A stretch of DNA of 64,000 bases from JARFQW01 sp963842955 (GCA_963842955.1 CAWJIJ010000002.1:186001-250000); one strand, 5' to 3'. Numbered from the stretch's first letter, positions 50,132 to 59,826 are shown. Made by a program: numbers and translations. The notes: generated by a model from the sequence alone, not told the origin.

Positions 50132-50577
50132 GCCGAATCCCCGCGCCGCCGTGCCTTCCCGGTTTGCAGCGGGAGTCCGTCCTGGCGCCAGGCGTTGAGC
50201 CCGCCCTTGAGGGTGGTTACCGCCGCGAAGCCCTGTTCGCGAAGCAGGCCGGCCGCCTTGGCCGCCGTCATGCCGTTATCACAGCAAACCAGGACGACAC
50301 CGTTCTTGTGCTTCTGCAGAGTGCCGATCTTCTGCTCCATCTCGGACAGCGGGACATTGTGGGCGTCAATGATGTGGCCCTGCTCGAATGCCGAGGTCCC
50401 GCGGACATCCACCACGATACCGCCGTCGTTGATTGCGCGTACCGCCTCAGCGGGGGAGAGGTCGGTGCCCCGCCGTCCGCGTCCCCTGATCTCCGTTCCG
50501 ATCACCATCGCAAGCGCCACCGCCAAAAGGGCGGACAGGACAGGGTGGTTCGTGACGTGCTGGACAAGCGCTTCCAT
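50128..50577 (-). CDS. yibN: rhodanese-like protein with membrane anchor (YibN)
   Basis: 149 residues. One N-terminal membrane helix (HPVLSALLAVALAMVIGTEI) is followed by a rhodanese domain (LSPAEAVRAINDGGIVVDVRGTSAFEQGHI) with active-site loop VCCDNGMTA containing Cys. Thiosulfate or polysulfide transfer is inferred. First gene of the gpsA operon. Confidence 0.92.
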   Translation of the reverse strand: MEALVQHVTNHPVLSALLAVALAMVIGTEIRGRGRRGTDLSPAEAVRAINDGGIVVDVRGTSAFEQGHIIDAHNVPLSEMEQKIGTLQKHKNGVVLVCCDNGMTAAKAAGLLREQGFAAVTTLKGGLNAWRQDGLPLQTGKARRRGDSA

Positions 50578-50637
50578 AGGAACTCTATTTGGCAGAGACT
50601 AGCCGACCATTATATCAGCCGGCGGAGCACGGGAACG

Positions 50638-51816
50638 TTGCGGGGCCGCTACAAGAACATCACCTTCAAGCGTGCCAGGGTAGGAGTACGCGTCCTCTCT
50701 GCCTGCCTGCTGCTCGCCTGCACCCAGGCGGGCGGCGCCGGTGATCCAGAGAGCGATCTTGCCGCGCTGCGGGCCCGCATCCAGGACATCCAGTCCGCGA
50801 TCGATACCGACCTGGCCCGCCGTGACAGCGTCAGCGCGCGGCTCCGCGACGCCGAGCGAGCCGCCGCGGTGGCCAGCCGGGACCTGGAGGCGGTGCGTGG
50901 GGAGATTGCCGCGAACCAGGAGCAGACCCTGACCCTGCGCGAAGAGCGGGACCGGCTCCGCGCCGAACTCGGTGCACAGCGGGAAAACCTGGCCGAGCAG
51001 GCCCGGTCGGCCTACATGGCGGGGCAGCAAAGCCGCTTGCGGCTGATGCTGAACCAGGAGGATCCGGCCCGGCTCGGACGCATGATGGCCTGGTACGAGT
51101 ACATTGCGAAAGCGCGTGCCCGCCAGGTGGGCGTGGCCGTCGAGCAGCTGGCCGAACTGGTCGCCGTGGAGGCGGCCCTCGCCGATCGCGAAACGGAGCT
51201 GGAGGCGCTCGCCCGGCGCCGCAGCGACGAGCTTGCCCGGCTGGAGTCGGCACGCAGCGACCGGGCCGTGGCGCTCGCGGACCTGGATCGCCGTCTGGAG
51301 GACCAGGGAGACGAGAAATCCCGTCTCGAAGCGGAGGCCGAAACCCTCGAAGACCTCATCGAGGAACTGCGCAAGGCGCTGGCTGATTTGCCGGAAACTC
51401 AGCGGGAGCCGTTCTCGAGCCAGAAGGGGAAGCTTCGCTGGCCGGTTGGTGGCCGGCTTCTCAGGGACTATGGGCAGCCCCGGGGTGGCGGCATGAAATG
51501 GCGGGGCGTGCTCGTCGCGGCCCCCCGGGGAGCGGACGTGCGCTCGATCTACCACGGCCGGGTAGCGTATGCCGACTGGCTGCCCGGCATGGGCCTCCTG
51601 GTGATCATCGACCATGGCGATGGATACCTGAGTCTGTATGGGCACACGGAAGCCCTGTACAAGTCCGTCGGCGAATGGGTGGCCCCTGGCGATGTGCTGG
51701 CAGCAGCCGGCGACAGCGGTGGCGGCGAGCAGACTGCTCTGTATTTCGAGATCCGCAAGGGCACCCGCCCGCAGAACCCGCATCGCTGGTTCGGAGAGCG
51801 CCTGGCCGTACGCTAG
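50638..51816 (+). CDS. envC: murein hydrolase activator EnvC
   Basis: 392 residues from TTG 50638, the only in-frame standard start upstream of the signal peptide (VRVLSACLLLACTQAGGA). A long coiled coil follows (residues ~38-260, LRARIQDIQSAIDTDLARRD to LEDLIEELRKALADL). The C-terminal LytM/M23 domain has lost the first zinc ligand (MKWRGVLVAAPRG where active enzymes have HxG) but keeps SLYGH. EnvC-type proteins do not cut murein themselves; they activate AmiA/AmiB amidases at the division septum. Confidence 0.9.
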   Translation: MRGRYKNITFKRARVGVRVLSACLLLACTQAGGAGDPESDLAALRARIQDIQSAIDTDLARRDSVSARLRDAERAAAVASRDLEAVRGEIAANQEQTLTLREERDRLRAELGAQRENLAEQARSAYMAGQQSRLRLMLNQEDPARLGRMMAWYEYIAKARARQVGVAVEQLAELVAVEAALADRETELEALARRRSDELARLESARSDRAVALADLDRRLEDQGDEKSRLEAEAETLEDLIEELRKALADLPETQREPFSSQKGKLRWPVGGRLLRDYGQPRGGGMKWRGVLVAAPRGADVRSIYHGRVAYADWLPGMGLLVIIDHGDGYLSLYGHTEALYKSVGEWVAPGDVLAAAGDSGGGEQTALYFEIRKGTRPQNPHRWFGERLAVR

Positions 51817-51891
51817 GATCCGGATCTGCTTCTCATTTCCGCAAATTCGGCATTCCTTCGCCCCGATGGCCTATGCTAAGGTCCGGACATA

Positions 51892-53103
51892 ATGCCTTCG
51901 GGTCGCGATATGTCATTGAAAATCAGAGGTTTGCTGGCGGTCAGCATCGGCGTCATCCTGGGATTGTCCCTGGGGGTCGGTTCCGGTGTCCTGGCTGATC
52001 GGGAAATCCGGGACGATTCGTTGCCCTGGGAAGAGGCCCGACTGCTTGCGGAAGTGCTCGAGCGGGTCAAGCGCGACTACGTGGAGAACGTGGACGATGC
52101 GGAGCTGATCGAGGCGGCGATCCGCGGGATGGTGGCGGACCTGGATTCCCACTCGGCGTTCCTCGACCCGGAGGAATACGAGGAAATCCGTATCAGCACC
52201 ACCGGCAACTACTCCGGTGTCGGTCTCGAGGTCAGTGCCGACGACGGCCGCGTCGTAGTTGTCTCACCGATCGAGGACAGTCCCGCCGACGTTGCCGGTA
52301 TTCGTAGCGGCGACCAGATCATCTCCGTGGACCAGATGCCGGTGGACCCCGACAATCTCAACGACACGGTCGCCCGGCTGCGGGGCCGTTCGGGGACCAC
52401 CGTCAACCTGGGCGTGCTGCGCGGCGACGACAGCGAGCATCCCCTGGTATTCGAGCTGCGCCGGGCCCGGGTAGAACTGCACAGCGTCAAGTCTGAACTG
52501 CTGGAAACAGGGATCGGGTACGTTCGGATATCGCATTTCAGCGAGACAACCGGGCGCGATCTGTATGACGCGATCGAAGACCTGCTGGCCGAGTCGGAGG
52601 GTTCCCTGGACGGCCTGGTGCTCGATCTGCGCGATAACCCGGGCGGCGTCCTGGATGCGGCCGTGGAGGTCTCCGATGCATTCCTCGACGCCGGCATTAT
52701 CGTATCGGCCAACGGCCGTGTGCCTGATGCGCGTTTCCGCCACGAGGCGACACCGGGCGATCTGCTGGACGGGGCGCCGGTCACTATCCTGGTCAACCGC
52801 GGGTCCGCCTCGGCGTCGGAAATCGTTGCTGGCGCCCTGCAGGATAACGGCCGGGCCCAGCTCCTCGGCACATCCACCTTCGGCAAGGGGTCCGTGCAGA
52901 CGGTGGTTCCGCTGTCCGAGGGCCGTGCCATCAAGCTGACTACATCAAGGTATTTCACGCCTTCGGGGCGCTCAATCCACGATCTCGGCATCACGCCGGA
53001 CGTGGAGATGGACGAGCCCGACGACGACGATGACGATTCACAACTGGCGGCCGCCCTGTCCGGGCTGAAGGAGCGCAAGTCGGTGCGGACGGCCCGGCAA
53101 TAG
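51892..53103 (+). CDS. ctpA: S41-family carboxyl-terminal processing protease
   Basis: 403 residues from ATG 51892 (or 51910). The N-terminal membrane/signal segment is GLLAVSIGVILGLSLGVGSGV. Then a PDZ domain (ISTTGNYSGVGLEVSADDGRVVVVSPIEDSPADVAGIRSGDQI) and the S41 catalytic core with Ser in VNRGSASASEIVAGAL and Lys in STFGKGSVQT. A C-terminal acidic run (DEPDDDDDDSQ) is present. Located between envC and yibQ, the usual envelope-remodelling cluster. Confidence 0.94.
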   Translation: MPSGRDMSLKIRGLLAVSIGVILGLSLGVGSGVLADREIRDDSLPWEEARLLAEVLERVKRDYVENVDDAELIEAAIRGMVADLDSHSAFLDPEEYEEIRISTTGNYSGVGLEVSADDGRVVVVSPIEDSPADVAGIRSGDQIISVDQMPVDPDNLNDTVARLRGRSGTTVNLGVLRGDDSEHPLVFELRRARVELHSVKSELLETGIGYVRISHFSETTGRDLYDAIEDLLAESEGSLDGLVLDLRDNPGGVLDAAVEVSDAFLDAGIIVSANGRVPDARFRHEATPGDLLDGAPVTILVNRGSASASEIVAGALQDNGRAQLLGTSTFGKGSVQTVVPLSEGRAIKLTTSRYFTPSGRSIHDLGITPDVEMDEPDDDDDDSQLAAALSGLKERKSVRTARQ

Positions 53104-53107
53104 GACC

Positions 53108-53995
53108 ATGAACCAGCATCGTGCCCAAGGATGGGGCCGGAGCGGGATCGCCCGCGTCTTGCCGACCGCAATCTGCTCAGCGCTGCTACTGGGCAGTGCT
53201 CTTGCCCAAAACGGCCCGGAGCGAACCGCTGAGACCTCTGCTGCGGCTGCGCCGGTCATAGCCAGCGGGCCGGCGGTCGCCATCATCATCGACGACCTTG
53301 GCCACAGCCAACGACTGGGTTTCCGAACCGCGGCCCTGCCGGGTTCCGTGGCCTGTGCCGTACTGCCGTCGACGCCGTACGCAAGCGGGATAGCGGAGCA
53401 ATGCCACGCCGAGGGCAAGCAGGTGATGCTGCACATGCCGATGCAGCCCACGAATCACAATGCCTCCCTGCATCCCGGCATGCTCCGGCTCGGCGCAAAC
53501 CGCACGGACTTCGCGGCGTTGCTGCACGCGAGTCTCGACGATATTCCGCACGTCGCCGGCGTCAACAATCACATGGGCAGCCTCCTGACGCGGCACATCA
53601 CGTCCATGGTGTGGCTGATGGAGGAACTCAAGGGGCGCCCGGATCTCTTCTACGTCGACAGCCGCACATCCCCGGTAAGCGTTGCTCACACCGTGGCGCG
53701 GAGCCGCGGTGTGCCGTCGCTTACGCGAGATGTCTTTCTCGACCATGACCCCACCGAGGCCGCAATCCGGCGTCAGCTGGCCGAGGGGCTGGCCGTCGCC
53801 GCGCGGGAGGGTTCGGTTGTCATGATCGGTCATCCCTACCCCCGGACGCTTGCGGTTTTGGAAGAAATTCTGCCCACTTTGGCCGACCGCGGTTTCACCC
53901 TGGTGCACGTGGCCGATATGATTCGGCTCCAGGCTGACGGTGAGGAAGCATGGCCAGCGTACTCGTACCCCTTGCAGACGGCTTTGAAGAAATAG
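53108..53995 (+). CDS. yibQ: divergent polysaccharide deacetylase family protein (YibQ)
   Basis: 295 residues. A signal peptide (VLPTAICSALLLGSALAQN) is followed by the deacetylase-like domain: AIIIDDLGHSQRLGFRTAALPG, EGKQVMLHMPMQP, GVNNHMGSLLTRH, FYVDSRTSPVSVAHTVARSRGVPSLTRDVFLDHD and MIGHPYPRTLAVLE. The metal Asp/His set looks complete for the divergent family. Envelope role presumed; substrate unknown. Confidence 0.9.
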   Translation: MNQHRAQGWGRSGIARVLPTAICSALLLGSALAQNGPERTAETSAAAAPVIASGPAVAIIIDDLGHSQRLGFRTAALPGSVACAVLPSTPYASGIAEQCHAEGKQVMLHMPMQPTNHNASLHPGMLRLGANRTDFAALLHASLDDIPHVAGVNNHMGSLLTRHITSMVWLMEELKGRPDLFYVDSRTSPVSVAHTVARSRGVPSLTRDVFLDHDPTEAAIRRQLAEGLAVAAREGSVVMIGHPYPRTLAVLEEILPTLADRGFTLVHVADMIRLQADGEEAWPAYSYPLQTALKK

Positions 53996-54519
53996 AGGCG
54001 GTGACGGTCATTGACCTGCTGCGGCGGGCTGATATCGATGTCGTGGTCGCCGGCCTCGCCGAAGGCCCTGTCACCGGGTCGCACGGTATTGCCGTGCACA
54101 CCGACGCGAGTCTCGATCGGGCCCTGGAAAGGGACTATGACATGGTGGTCCTCCCCGGGGGCCTGCCCGGCGCGGACAATCTTCAAGCGGATCACCGGAT
54201 TCGAGACATGCTCGTACGGATGGCGAACAGCGGCCGGTTTACAGCGGCAATCTGTGCCGCTCCCAAGGTCCTGGCCGCAGCCGGGGTCCTCAACGACAGA
54301 AACGCGACCAGTTTCCCCGGTTTTCTGTCCGCGGCGGATGTGCCGGGTCTGACCGTGAGCGAGGCGCCGGTCGTCGTGGACGGCAAGATCATTACCTCCC
54401 GGGGCCCTGGAACGGCCATCGATTTCTCGCTGGCGCTGATCGAGGCACTGAAAGGCGCAGCGGAACGGGCGGAAGTCGAGAGCCGCCTCCAGCGGCCCGG
54501 CCAAGCGACCGCGGCCTGA
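53950..54519 (+). CDS. DJ-1/PfpI family protein, YajL-like
   Basis: 189 residues. ASVLVPLADGFEEIEAVTVIDLLRRADIDVVVAG, the Glu in the first motif, DMVVLPGGLPGADNLQAD, and the nucleophile elbow TAAICAAPKVLAAAGVL with Cys, then GFLSAADVPGLTVSEAPVVVDGKIITSRGPGTAIDF. This matches YajL, an oxidative-stress protein described as a deglycase/chaperone. Its start lies inside yibQ (46-bp overlap). Confidence 0.86.
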   Translation: MASVLVPLADGFEEIEAVTVIDLLRRADIDVVVAGLAEGPVTGSHGIAVHTDASLDRALERDYDMVVLPGGLPGADNLQADHRIRDMLVRMANSGRFTAAICAAPKVLAAAGVLNDRNATSFPGFLSAADVPGLTVSEAPVVVDGKIITSRGPGTAIDFSLALIEALKGAAERAEVESRLQRPGQATAA

Positions 54520-54532
54520 TGCGAGCTCACTC

Positions 54533-55633
54533 ATGAAGGGGCTGACCCAGGCCCTGATGCGCGATATCGGCGCCCAGGTCGACCAGGACGAGCTGAGAAG
54601 TTTTGCCCGGAGCCTGGGCGAAGTGCACTGGCTCAGTCTGATTCTTGTCGTTCTCTACGCCCTTGTTCCCGGCGCGGAGATTCAAAACCCGAAACTCGTG
54701 ATGTGGGCTGTCGCGGCCTACGCGGGTTTCATCGTGATCTTCCGGCTCGGTCTTGCGCGGGGGCGGGAAACCCGTTTGCGTATTGCCACGGAAGTCATTG
54801 CGATGATCGCCTTTGTCACCATCGTGACCTGGGCGGCGGGTTCTCCCTACAGTCCGCTCAGCATGCTGTACCTCGTGCCAATCGTGGTAAGCGGTGTGAC
54901 GCTCGGTCGCTGGGTCACTCTGCTCAACACCGCGCTGATCGCGGTCTGCCTGCTGCTGGTCGGGAGCGTCTCCGGGGTGGAGACCCTGGCATCTCTCGAG
55001 CATGTCGCCAGCTTCATGACGCGCCTGGCGCCCCTGATTCTCGTGGCCTTTGTCACCAGCATCCTGGCCCACGATCTCAGGCTGGCGAAGAGCCGGATTC
55101 GCACGCTGTCGGAAACCGATGAGCTGACCGGACTCCTGAACATGCGGGCGTTCTCGCGGGTTCACCGCCGTGAGCACGAGAAGGCGGCACGCCATGGCCG
55201 CACCTACGCCGTTCTCCTGATCGACATGGACAACCTCAAGAAGATCAACGACGCTCATGGCCATGAAGCCGGCAACCGCGCGATCATCGTGGTCGCCAAC
55301 GTGATTGCCCGCCTGATCCGGGTTACCGATGCCGCCGCGCGTTACGGCGGGGACGAATTCATCGTGCTCCTTTCCGAGATCAGCTCGGAATCCGCAACCC
55401 GAATCGGACAGCGTATTCGCAACAGCGTTCAGAAAACGTCTCTCGACGTCGAAGGGCATATGGTTCGCACGACGGTCAGTGTCGGTGTCGCCACGTATCC
55501 GGCGGACAGCCCGGATCTTCGGGAGCTCGTCAAACACGCGGATACGGACATGTACCGCAACAAGGAACTGCAACGGCCGCCGACCGCGGAGTCCGGCCAG
55601 GTTGCCTACCGGCGGAAGCGATCCGATGACTAG
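54533..55633 (+). CDS. membrane-bound diguanylate cyclase
   Basis: 366 residues. Five to six hydrophobic helices (residues ~30-185, for example WLSLILVVLYALVPG, EVIAMIAFVTIVTWAAG, LLNTALIAVCLLLVG) precede a GGDEF domain (SETDELTGLLNMRAF, LLIDMDNLKKINDAHGHEAGNRAI). It has the intact signature RYGGDEF and an inhibitory RVTD site at the standard distance. Makes c-di-GMP with product inhibition, by family inference. Confidence 0.92.
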   Translation: MKGLTQALMRDIGAQVDQDELRSFARSLGEVHWLSLILVVLYALVPGAEIQNPKLVMWAVAAYAGFIVIFRLGLARGRETRLRIATEVIAMIAFVTIVTWAAGSPYSPLSMLYLVPIVVSGVTLGRWVTLLNTALIAVCLLLVGSVSGVETLASLEHVASFMTRLAPLILVAFVTSILAHDLRLAKSRIRTLSETDELTGLLNMRAFSRVHRREHEKAARHGRTYAVLLIDMDNLKKINDAHGHEAGNRAIIVVANVIARLIRVTDAAARYGGDEFIVLLSEISSESATRIGQRIRNSVQKTSLDVEGHMVRTTVSVGVATYPADSPDLRELVKHADTDMYRNKELQRPPTAESGQVAYRRKRSDD

Positions 55634-56117
55634 CCCGCGTATCTGTTCTCCCTCGATAGCGGCCGGCTTTAGACGGCGCCTGCGCGCCTGGTCCACCGGG
55701 TTGTTCCTCCTGGCGTCGGGAGCCGTGGTGGCGCAACAGCCCACTGAGGAATTCGATGTGCTGCACGTCAACGAGGACTATCGTCAGCCCGTCGAAATTC
55801 TGGATGCCAGCACGCGGACGCCGGATGCGCACTACACGCTATTCGGACGCACGGGGATTTTCGCCCTGGACCTGGACCCTGTACCCGGGGGCATGGAACG
55901 GCTGACCCTCGATCTCCGCGCTCTGAGCCGCCTGGAATCCGTGAGTCTCACCACGGCGGACGGCGATTTCGTCGAGCTTCACGCGCTGCGCGTACCGGCC
56001 CGCCCCGGCGTCTCCGTGACCCCTGAAGGCGACGGATATCGCGTGGTGTTTTCCGGGCCCGGACTTGCCCTGCTGGCCGCCGGCGGGCGGTTACAGGTCG
56101 TGGATGCCTGGCGATGA
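55626..56117 (+). CDS. exported protein of unknown function
   Basis: 163 residues from ATG 55626, overlapping the GGDEF stop by 8 bp. Basic N-terminus (AAGFRRRLRAWSTGLFLLASGAVVA) then a beta-rich domain (FDVLHVNEDYRQPVEILDAST, LDLRALSRLESVSLTTADGDFVELHAL). No family recognised. It ends overlapping the next start by 4 bp, so it is probably part of one transcript with its neighbours. Confidence 0.6.
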   Translation: MTSPRICSPSIAAGFRRRLRAWSTGLFLLASGAVVAQQPTEEFDVLHVNEDYRQPVEILDASTRTPDAHYTLFGRTGIFALDLDPVPGGMERLTLDLRALSRLESVSLTTADGDFVELHALRVPARPGVSVTPEGDGYRVVFSGPGLALLAAGGRLQVVDAWR

Positions 56118-56587
56118 GCAACGCCCCGGCCATCGCCCTGTTCGTACTCGCCGCCTTGTGTGCGGCTTTGCCGGCCCGCGGTGAGCCGCCGACTCGGGAA
56201 ACCGCCGTGGAACTCCTCGCTACCTATGATGAGGCGTATATCACCGGCGACCTGGATGATCTCAACCGGCTCGTCGAGGAGGACGCCCGTTTCGCCACGA
56301 CCCTCTGGTACGAGGGAGAAATGGAGCAGGTGATCGTCAACCGGAAACGCTACTTCAAGGCAGCGGAGGCGATCTGGCGGTCAACGCGCCCGAACCGGCC
56401 TAAGAGGGAGATTGTGGATGTCACTATCTCGCCGGACGGCCAGGAGATCACGGTGGTGTCAGAGGTCGTGATCGTGCGGGAGGTCGATGGCCGCATGATG
56501 TCGCAGAACAATCGCGACGTGTTCCTGTTCGTTGCGGACGGCGAGGAGTTCCGTCTCCGGCGGCACGAGGCCGAGACGCGCCTCTAG
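56114..56587 (+). CDS. exported NTF2-like protein
   Basis: 157 residues. Signal peptide (APAIALFVLAALCAALPARG), then TAVELLATYDEAYITGDLDDLNRLVEEDARFATTLWYEGE, a SnoaL/NTF2-like opening, and DVTISPDGQEITVVSEVVIVREVDGRMMSQNNRDVFLF. Small periplasmic protein of unknown function. It is coupled by a 4-bp overlap to the gene before it. Confidence 0.65.
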   Translation: MSNAPAIALFVLAALCAALPARGEPPTRETAVELLATYDEAYITGDLDDLNRLVEEDARFATTLWYEGEMEQVIVNRKRYFKAAEAIWRSTRPNRPKREIVDVTISPDGQEITVVSEVVIVREVDGRMMSQNNRDVFLFVADGEEFRLRRHEAETRL

Positions 56588-56749
56588 GAATGGACGCCCG
56601 CCATGTCAGGGCCCGGGAATCCCTGTGCCGCCGGGAACCGGTGGCACGATGATCGCCCTCGGCCGTACTGCCCACGTCTTGCCCCGGACGTCGTCTACGC
56701 TCTTTGGATCGGCAACTGATCTGTCAGACGAGCACCATCGACTCTGCCC

Positions 56750-57958
56750 ATGACCTCCAGCCCGCCCAACGATTCCGTCGCTGACGCGGACGCCCTGGCC
56801 CGGGACGCGGCCCGGGCCCTGGATTCCGGCGAAACCGTGCGGGCGGAGGCCCTCTACACGCAGGCACTGGACCTGCGTCCCGATGTCGGGGCATGGCTCC
56901 TGGGCCGTGCCACGGCCCGCGGGTTTCTTGCCCGATACGACGAGGCCCTCGCCGACGTGGAGGCCGCCCTGGCGGTTGATCCGGGCAATCTCCGTCTTCG
57001 CCTCGAGCGTGGCCATGCGCTGCGGGCCGCGGGCCAATCGCCAGTGGCGGAGGCGGTATACCGGGCCGTGCTGAACGAGCACCCGGACCAGGTGGAGGCT
57101 CTGGCCAACCTCGGGATGCTCCTGGGGCAGGACGAACGATTTGCGGAAGCCGTCCATTTCCTCGAACAGGCCGCATCCCGGCGCCCGGGAGACAACGAGG
57201 TCCTGACAGCGCTGGGTATTGCCCGGCTGAAGGCCGGGGATCCCGGCGGGGCGACCCGCGACCTGGACCAGGCCATGGCAGCCAACCCATGGAGCCGGAA
57301 CACGCTGGCTCATCGGTATTCCGCGGCATGCGCCTCGGGGGATTTCGACACGGCGGCGCGGCTGCTGCCGATGGATGCGACGCTGGCGGTGTTCGACAAC
57401 ATGCTGCCGGAAGCCGATGCCGAGGGATTGCTGGAGGTCGTCGAAAACCATCCCAGCCTTGTCTGGGAGCGATCCGGCAACACGACGCGCGGTGGGGCAC
57501 ACACCGGCAATCTCCTTGACGAGCCTCATCCGCGGGTGGTCAGACTGGCGGAGGCGCTCGACTCGGTTCTGCGGCAATACCTGGCAGCGCTTCCGGAGGA
57601 CCCCGGCCATCCTTACCTGGCCTGGCGGCCCGAACGCTGGCGACTGGAGATGTGGAGCGTGGTTCTGAAAAGCGGCGGTTTCCAGGAGCCGCATATCCAC
57701 CCGGACGGGTGGGTCAGCGGGGTCTGCTACCTTCGGGTTCCGCGGGAAATCGACACCGCCCGGGACGCAGCGGGCTGGCTGGAAATCGGCCGTCCACCCG
57801 CGGCCCACAGGCCCGCCGCCGGCTTGCCTGTCCGGACCGTTCAGCCGCGCCGGGGCCGCCTTGTCCTGTTCCCGTCGTCGGCCTGGCACCGCACCCTGCC
57901 GTTTTGTTCGGACGGCCAGCGGGTCTGTGTCGCCTTCGATATGCGCCCGATGGCCTGA
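56750..57958 (+). CDS. TPR-repeat protein fused to a putative 2OG-Fe(II) oxygenase
   Basis: 402 residues. About five TPR units (residues ~15-195; for example RAEALYTQALDLRPDVGAWLLGRATARGFLARYDEALADVEAAL) precede a C-terminal putative oxygenase domain. Iron ligands look intact: QEPHIHPDGWVSGVCYLRVP (H-x-H region) and LFPSSAWHRTLPF, with a downstream Arg. The arrangement resembles TPR-dioxygenase proteins that hydroxylate proteins. Substrate unknown. Confidence 0.82.
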   Translation: MTSSPPNDSVADADALARDAARALDSGETVRAEALYTQALDLRPDVGAWLLGRATARGFLARYDEALADVEAALAVDPGNLRLRLERGHALRAAGQSPVAEAVYRAVLNEHPDQVEALANLGMLLGQDERFAEAVHFLEQAASRRPGDNEVLTALGIARLKAGDPGGATRDLDQAMAANPWSRNTLAHRYSAACASGDFDTAARLLPMDATLAVFDNMLPEADAEGLLEVVENHPSLVWERSGNTTRGGAHTGNLLDEPHPRVVRLAEALDSVLRQYLAALPEDPGHPYLAWRPERWRLEMWSVVLKSGGFQEPHIHPDGWVSGVCYLRVPREIDTARDAAGWLEIGRPPAAHRPAAGLPVRTVQPRRGRLVLFPSSAWHRTLPFCSDGQRVCVAFDMRPMA

Positions 57959-57966
57959 AGCCGACG

Positions 57967-58542
57967 TCAGAAGAAGGCCGGAACCACCATGGGCGCCACG
58001 ACCAGGGGCAGGAAGAACAACGCCAGCCCCTTCGAAGCCTCCTCGAGAACGACCGGCTCGACGGTATCCGACACGACCGGGACGATGAACTTGCCACCCG
58101 GGAACCGGTAACTATCGGCCCCTGGAATCGTGCTCCGGGTGTAAACCACGTTGGTCCGCGCGGCGAGGAAGTAGCGGTGGCCCGGCTGGACGTCGATCGT
58201 GATTGACTCCACCGTGATGTTTTCCCGCCGGATGCGGACCGTGTCGGGAACTATCTGGAGCGAGCGCGGAGCCGAATCGATGGGCCAGACCCGCAGGGTG
58301 TGCTCACCGGCCGGGAGACGGAACGAGCGCCGGGTATGGGGCACGTGCTCGCCGTCGATCTCGTAGATATAGGCCCGTTGAAATTCCGGGCTCGGGAAGT
58401 TCAGGAACGTATTGGTGACGACCCCGGACGGATTCTCCGGATCGAGTCCCTGGTTGACGATGTACTGGACCTTCGTGGCGCACCCGGCAATCAGCATCAG
58501 AAAAACGGTAAGCACGGTTCGACTGACAGACATCCACGCCAT
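57967..58542 (-). CDS. lipoprotein of unknown function
   Basis: 191 residues from ATG 58542. The lipoprotein signal ends LIAGC. A beta-rich domain follows (FQRAYIYEIDGEHVPHTRRSFRLPAGEHTLRVWPID) that resembles DUF2846/PEGA-like envelope domains, then VQPGHRYFLAARTNVVY, and a hydrophobic C-terminus (GLALFFLPLVVAPMVVPAFF). ATG 58533 is an alternative start. Confidence 0.7.
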   Translation of the reverse strand: MAWMSVSRTVLTVFLMLIAGCATKVQYIVNQGLDPENPSGVVTNTFLNFPSPEFQRAYIYEIDGEHVPHTRRSFRLPAGEHTLRVWPIDSAPRSLQIVPDTVRIRRENITVESITIDVQPGHRYFLAARTNVVYTRSTIPGADSYRFPGGKFIVPVVSDTVEPVVLEEASKGLALFFLPLVVAPMVVPAFF

Positions 58543-58634
58543 CCGATATGGTCTCCCTGTGATCCCGGAACGCCGCCGCACGGCGGCGCCGGCCTGACTG
58601 GCCCGGATCGTTGAGCGCAGGCATTATCATCGCC

Positions 58635-59009
58635 ATGACCATGTCTGACCGCAATGTTTTGGGTGAAGCTCTCGGCGTGTGCTGCAGCGACCCCGTTACC
58701 GGGTTCTATCGGACCGGGCGCTGCGAAACCGGGCCCGCGGATCGCGGGTCCCACGTGGTCTGTGCCGAGGTCACCGAGGCGTTTCTCGAGTTTACCCGGG
58801 CTCGGGGCAATGACCTGTCTGCGGCAGTCCCGCAGGCCGGCTTTCCGGGCCTGCGGCCCGGCGACCGGTGGTGTCTCTGCGCGGCCCGCTGGGCCGAGGC
58901 CGCCGCCGCCGGGGTCGCGCCACCGGTCATCCTCGGCGCCACCCACGAACGTGCCCTCGATATCATCGACCTCGCGCTCCTGAAAAAGCATGCCCTGGAT
59001 CTGGTCTGA
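58635..59009 (+). CDS. DUF2237 family protein
   Basis: 124 residues from ATG 58635 (or 58641). NVLGEALGVCCSDPVTGFYRTGRCETGPADRGSHVVCAEVTEAFLEFTRARGNDLS and PGDRWCLCAARWAEA are the family landmarks. Conserved cysteines suggest metal or redox chemistry; role unknown. Confidence 0.88.
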   Translation: MTMSDRNVLGEALGVCCSDPVTGFYRTGRCETGPADRGSHVVCAEVTEAFLEFTRARGNDLSAAVPQAGFPGLRPGDRWCLCAARWAEAAAAGVAPPVILGATHERALDIIDLALLKKHALDLV

Positions 59010-59151
59010 CGGCCTCGCGCCGGCATGAAAGCGCCAACAGGGGAATCCGGCGAGGCGCAAGCGTATCGCCGGGGTGCAGACAGCGTCGAGCGCCCGAATA
59101 CGCGCGTGGGGCCTGCCCCGGCGCCCGTTCGCGGAAGGTCGCCGGGAACGT

Positions 59152-59613
59152 TCAGCCGGCCTGCAGGCGACGCGCGAACAGGCCGCCCGCCATCAGCGGC
59201 AACATGAGCGACCCCACCAAATTGGGGGTCAGCAGGCTCAGCTGGAACAGCCATTCGCGGACATCGAGGGTCGGGCGAACCGTGGCGACGGAATCGGCGA
59301 AATTGAATGCAAGGCAGCCCAGGCAGGTGAATGCCGCGATCAAGGTACCCTTCAGCACGTGCTCAGGGCGCCAGCCGAGAAAGACGCTCGCCACCGGTAT
59401 CGCCGCAGCGATCCAGGCGGGGACGAACGTCGCGAATCCGAGCACCAGCTGGCCCGCCCAGGGGTTCTCTCGTACCCACGGCACCGCGAACCCGGGGGCG
59501 GAGATGGCCGCCGCATGGCCAACCAGCCACGCGGCCAGTTCCCAGTACATCCACCCTAGCCCCACCGCAAGCAATGCGTATGGAAGCCGCATCGGCTGTT
59601 TCGGCGTTTTCAC
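59152..59613 (-). CDS. integral membrane protein of unknown function
   Basis: 153 residues if read from GTG 59613 (the frame is open to 59673). Four hydrophobic segments: LPYALLAVGLGWMYWELAAWLVG, LVLGFATFVPAWIAAAIPVASVFLG, VLKGTLIAAFTCLGCLAF and LTPNLVGSLMLPLMAGGLFA. No recognised motif. Confidence 0.55.
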   Translation of the reverse strand: MKTPKQPMRLPYALLAVGLGWMYWELAAWLVGHAAAISAPGFAVPWVRENPWAGQLVLGFATFVPAWIAAAIPVASVFLGWRPEHVLKGTLIAAFTCLGCLAFNFADSVATVRPTLDVREWLFQLSLLTPNLVGSLMLPLMAGGLFARRLQAG

Positions 59614-59826
59614 GCTGGTTCCGGATCCCCTGCTTTCCTGCCTCGCGGCGTCCCCAGGCTCCGATGCCGGCACATCGGGCAGCCTCCCTCTCCCGGCCGG
59701 TGTCCGCGTTCCGGTCCGACCGTATCCTGGCGAGCATGTTTACCACAATCGGGCCCGGTTTCGGGAGTCGCTGGCCCTGCCCGACCCGGTGGATGCCCTC
59801 CCGTTGGCCGTCGAGGGGCTCCGCTT

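Noticed and set aside
50599..51783. A 394-codon antisense frame over envC
   Set aside because: Codon-bias shadow; envC has a coiled coil and LytM domain on the plus strand and matches its conserved neighbourhood.
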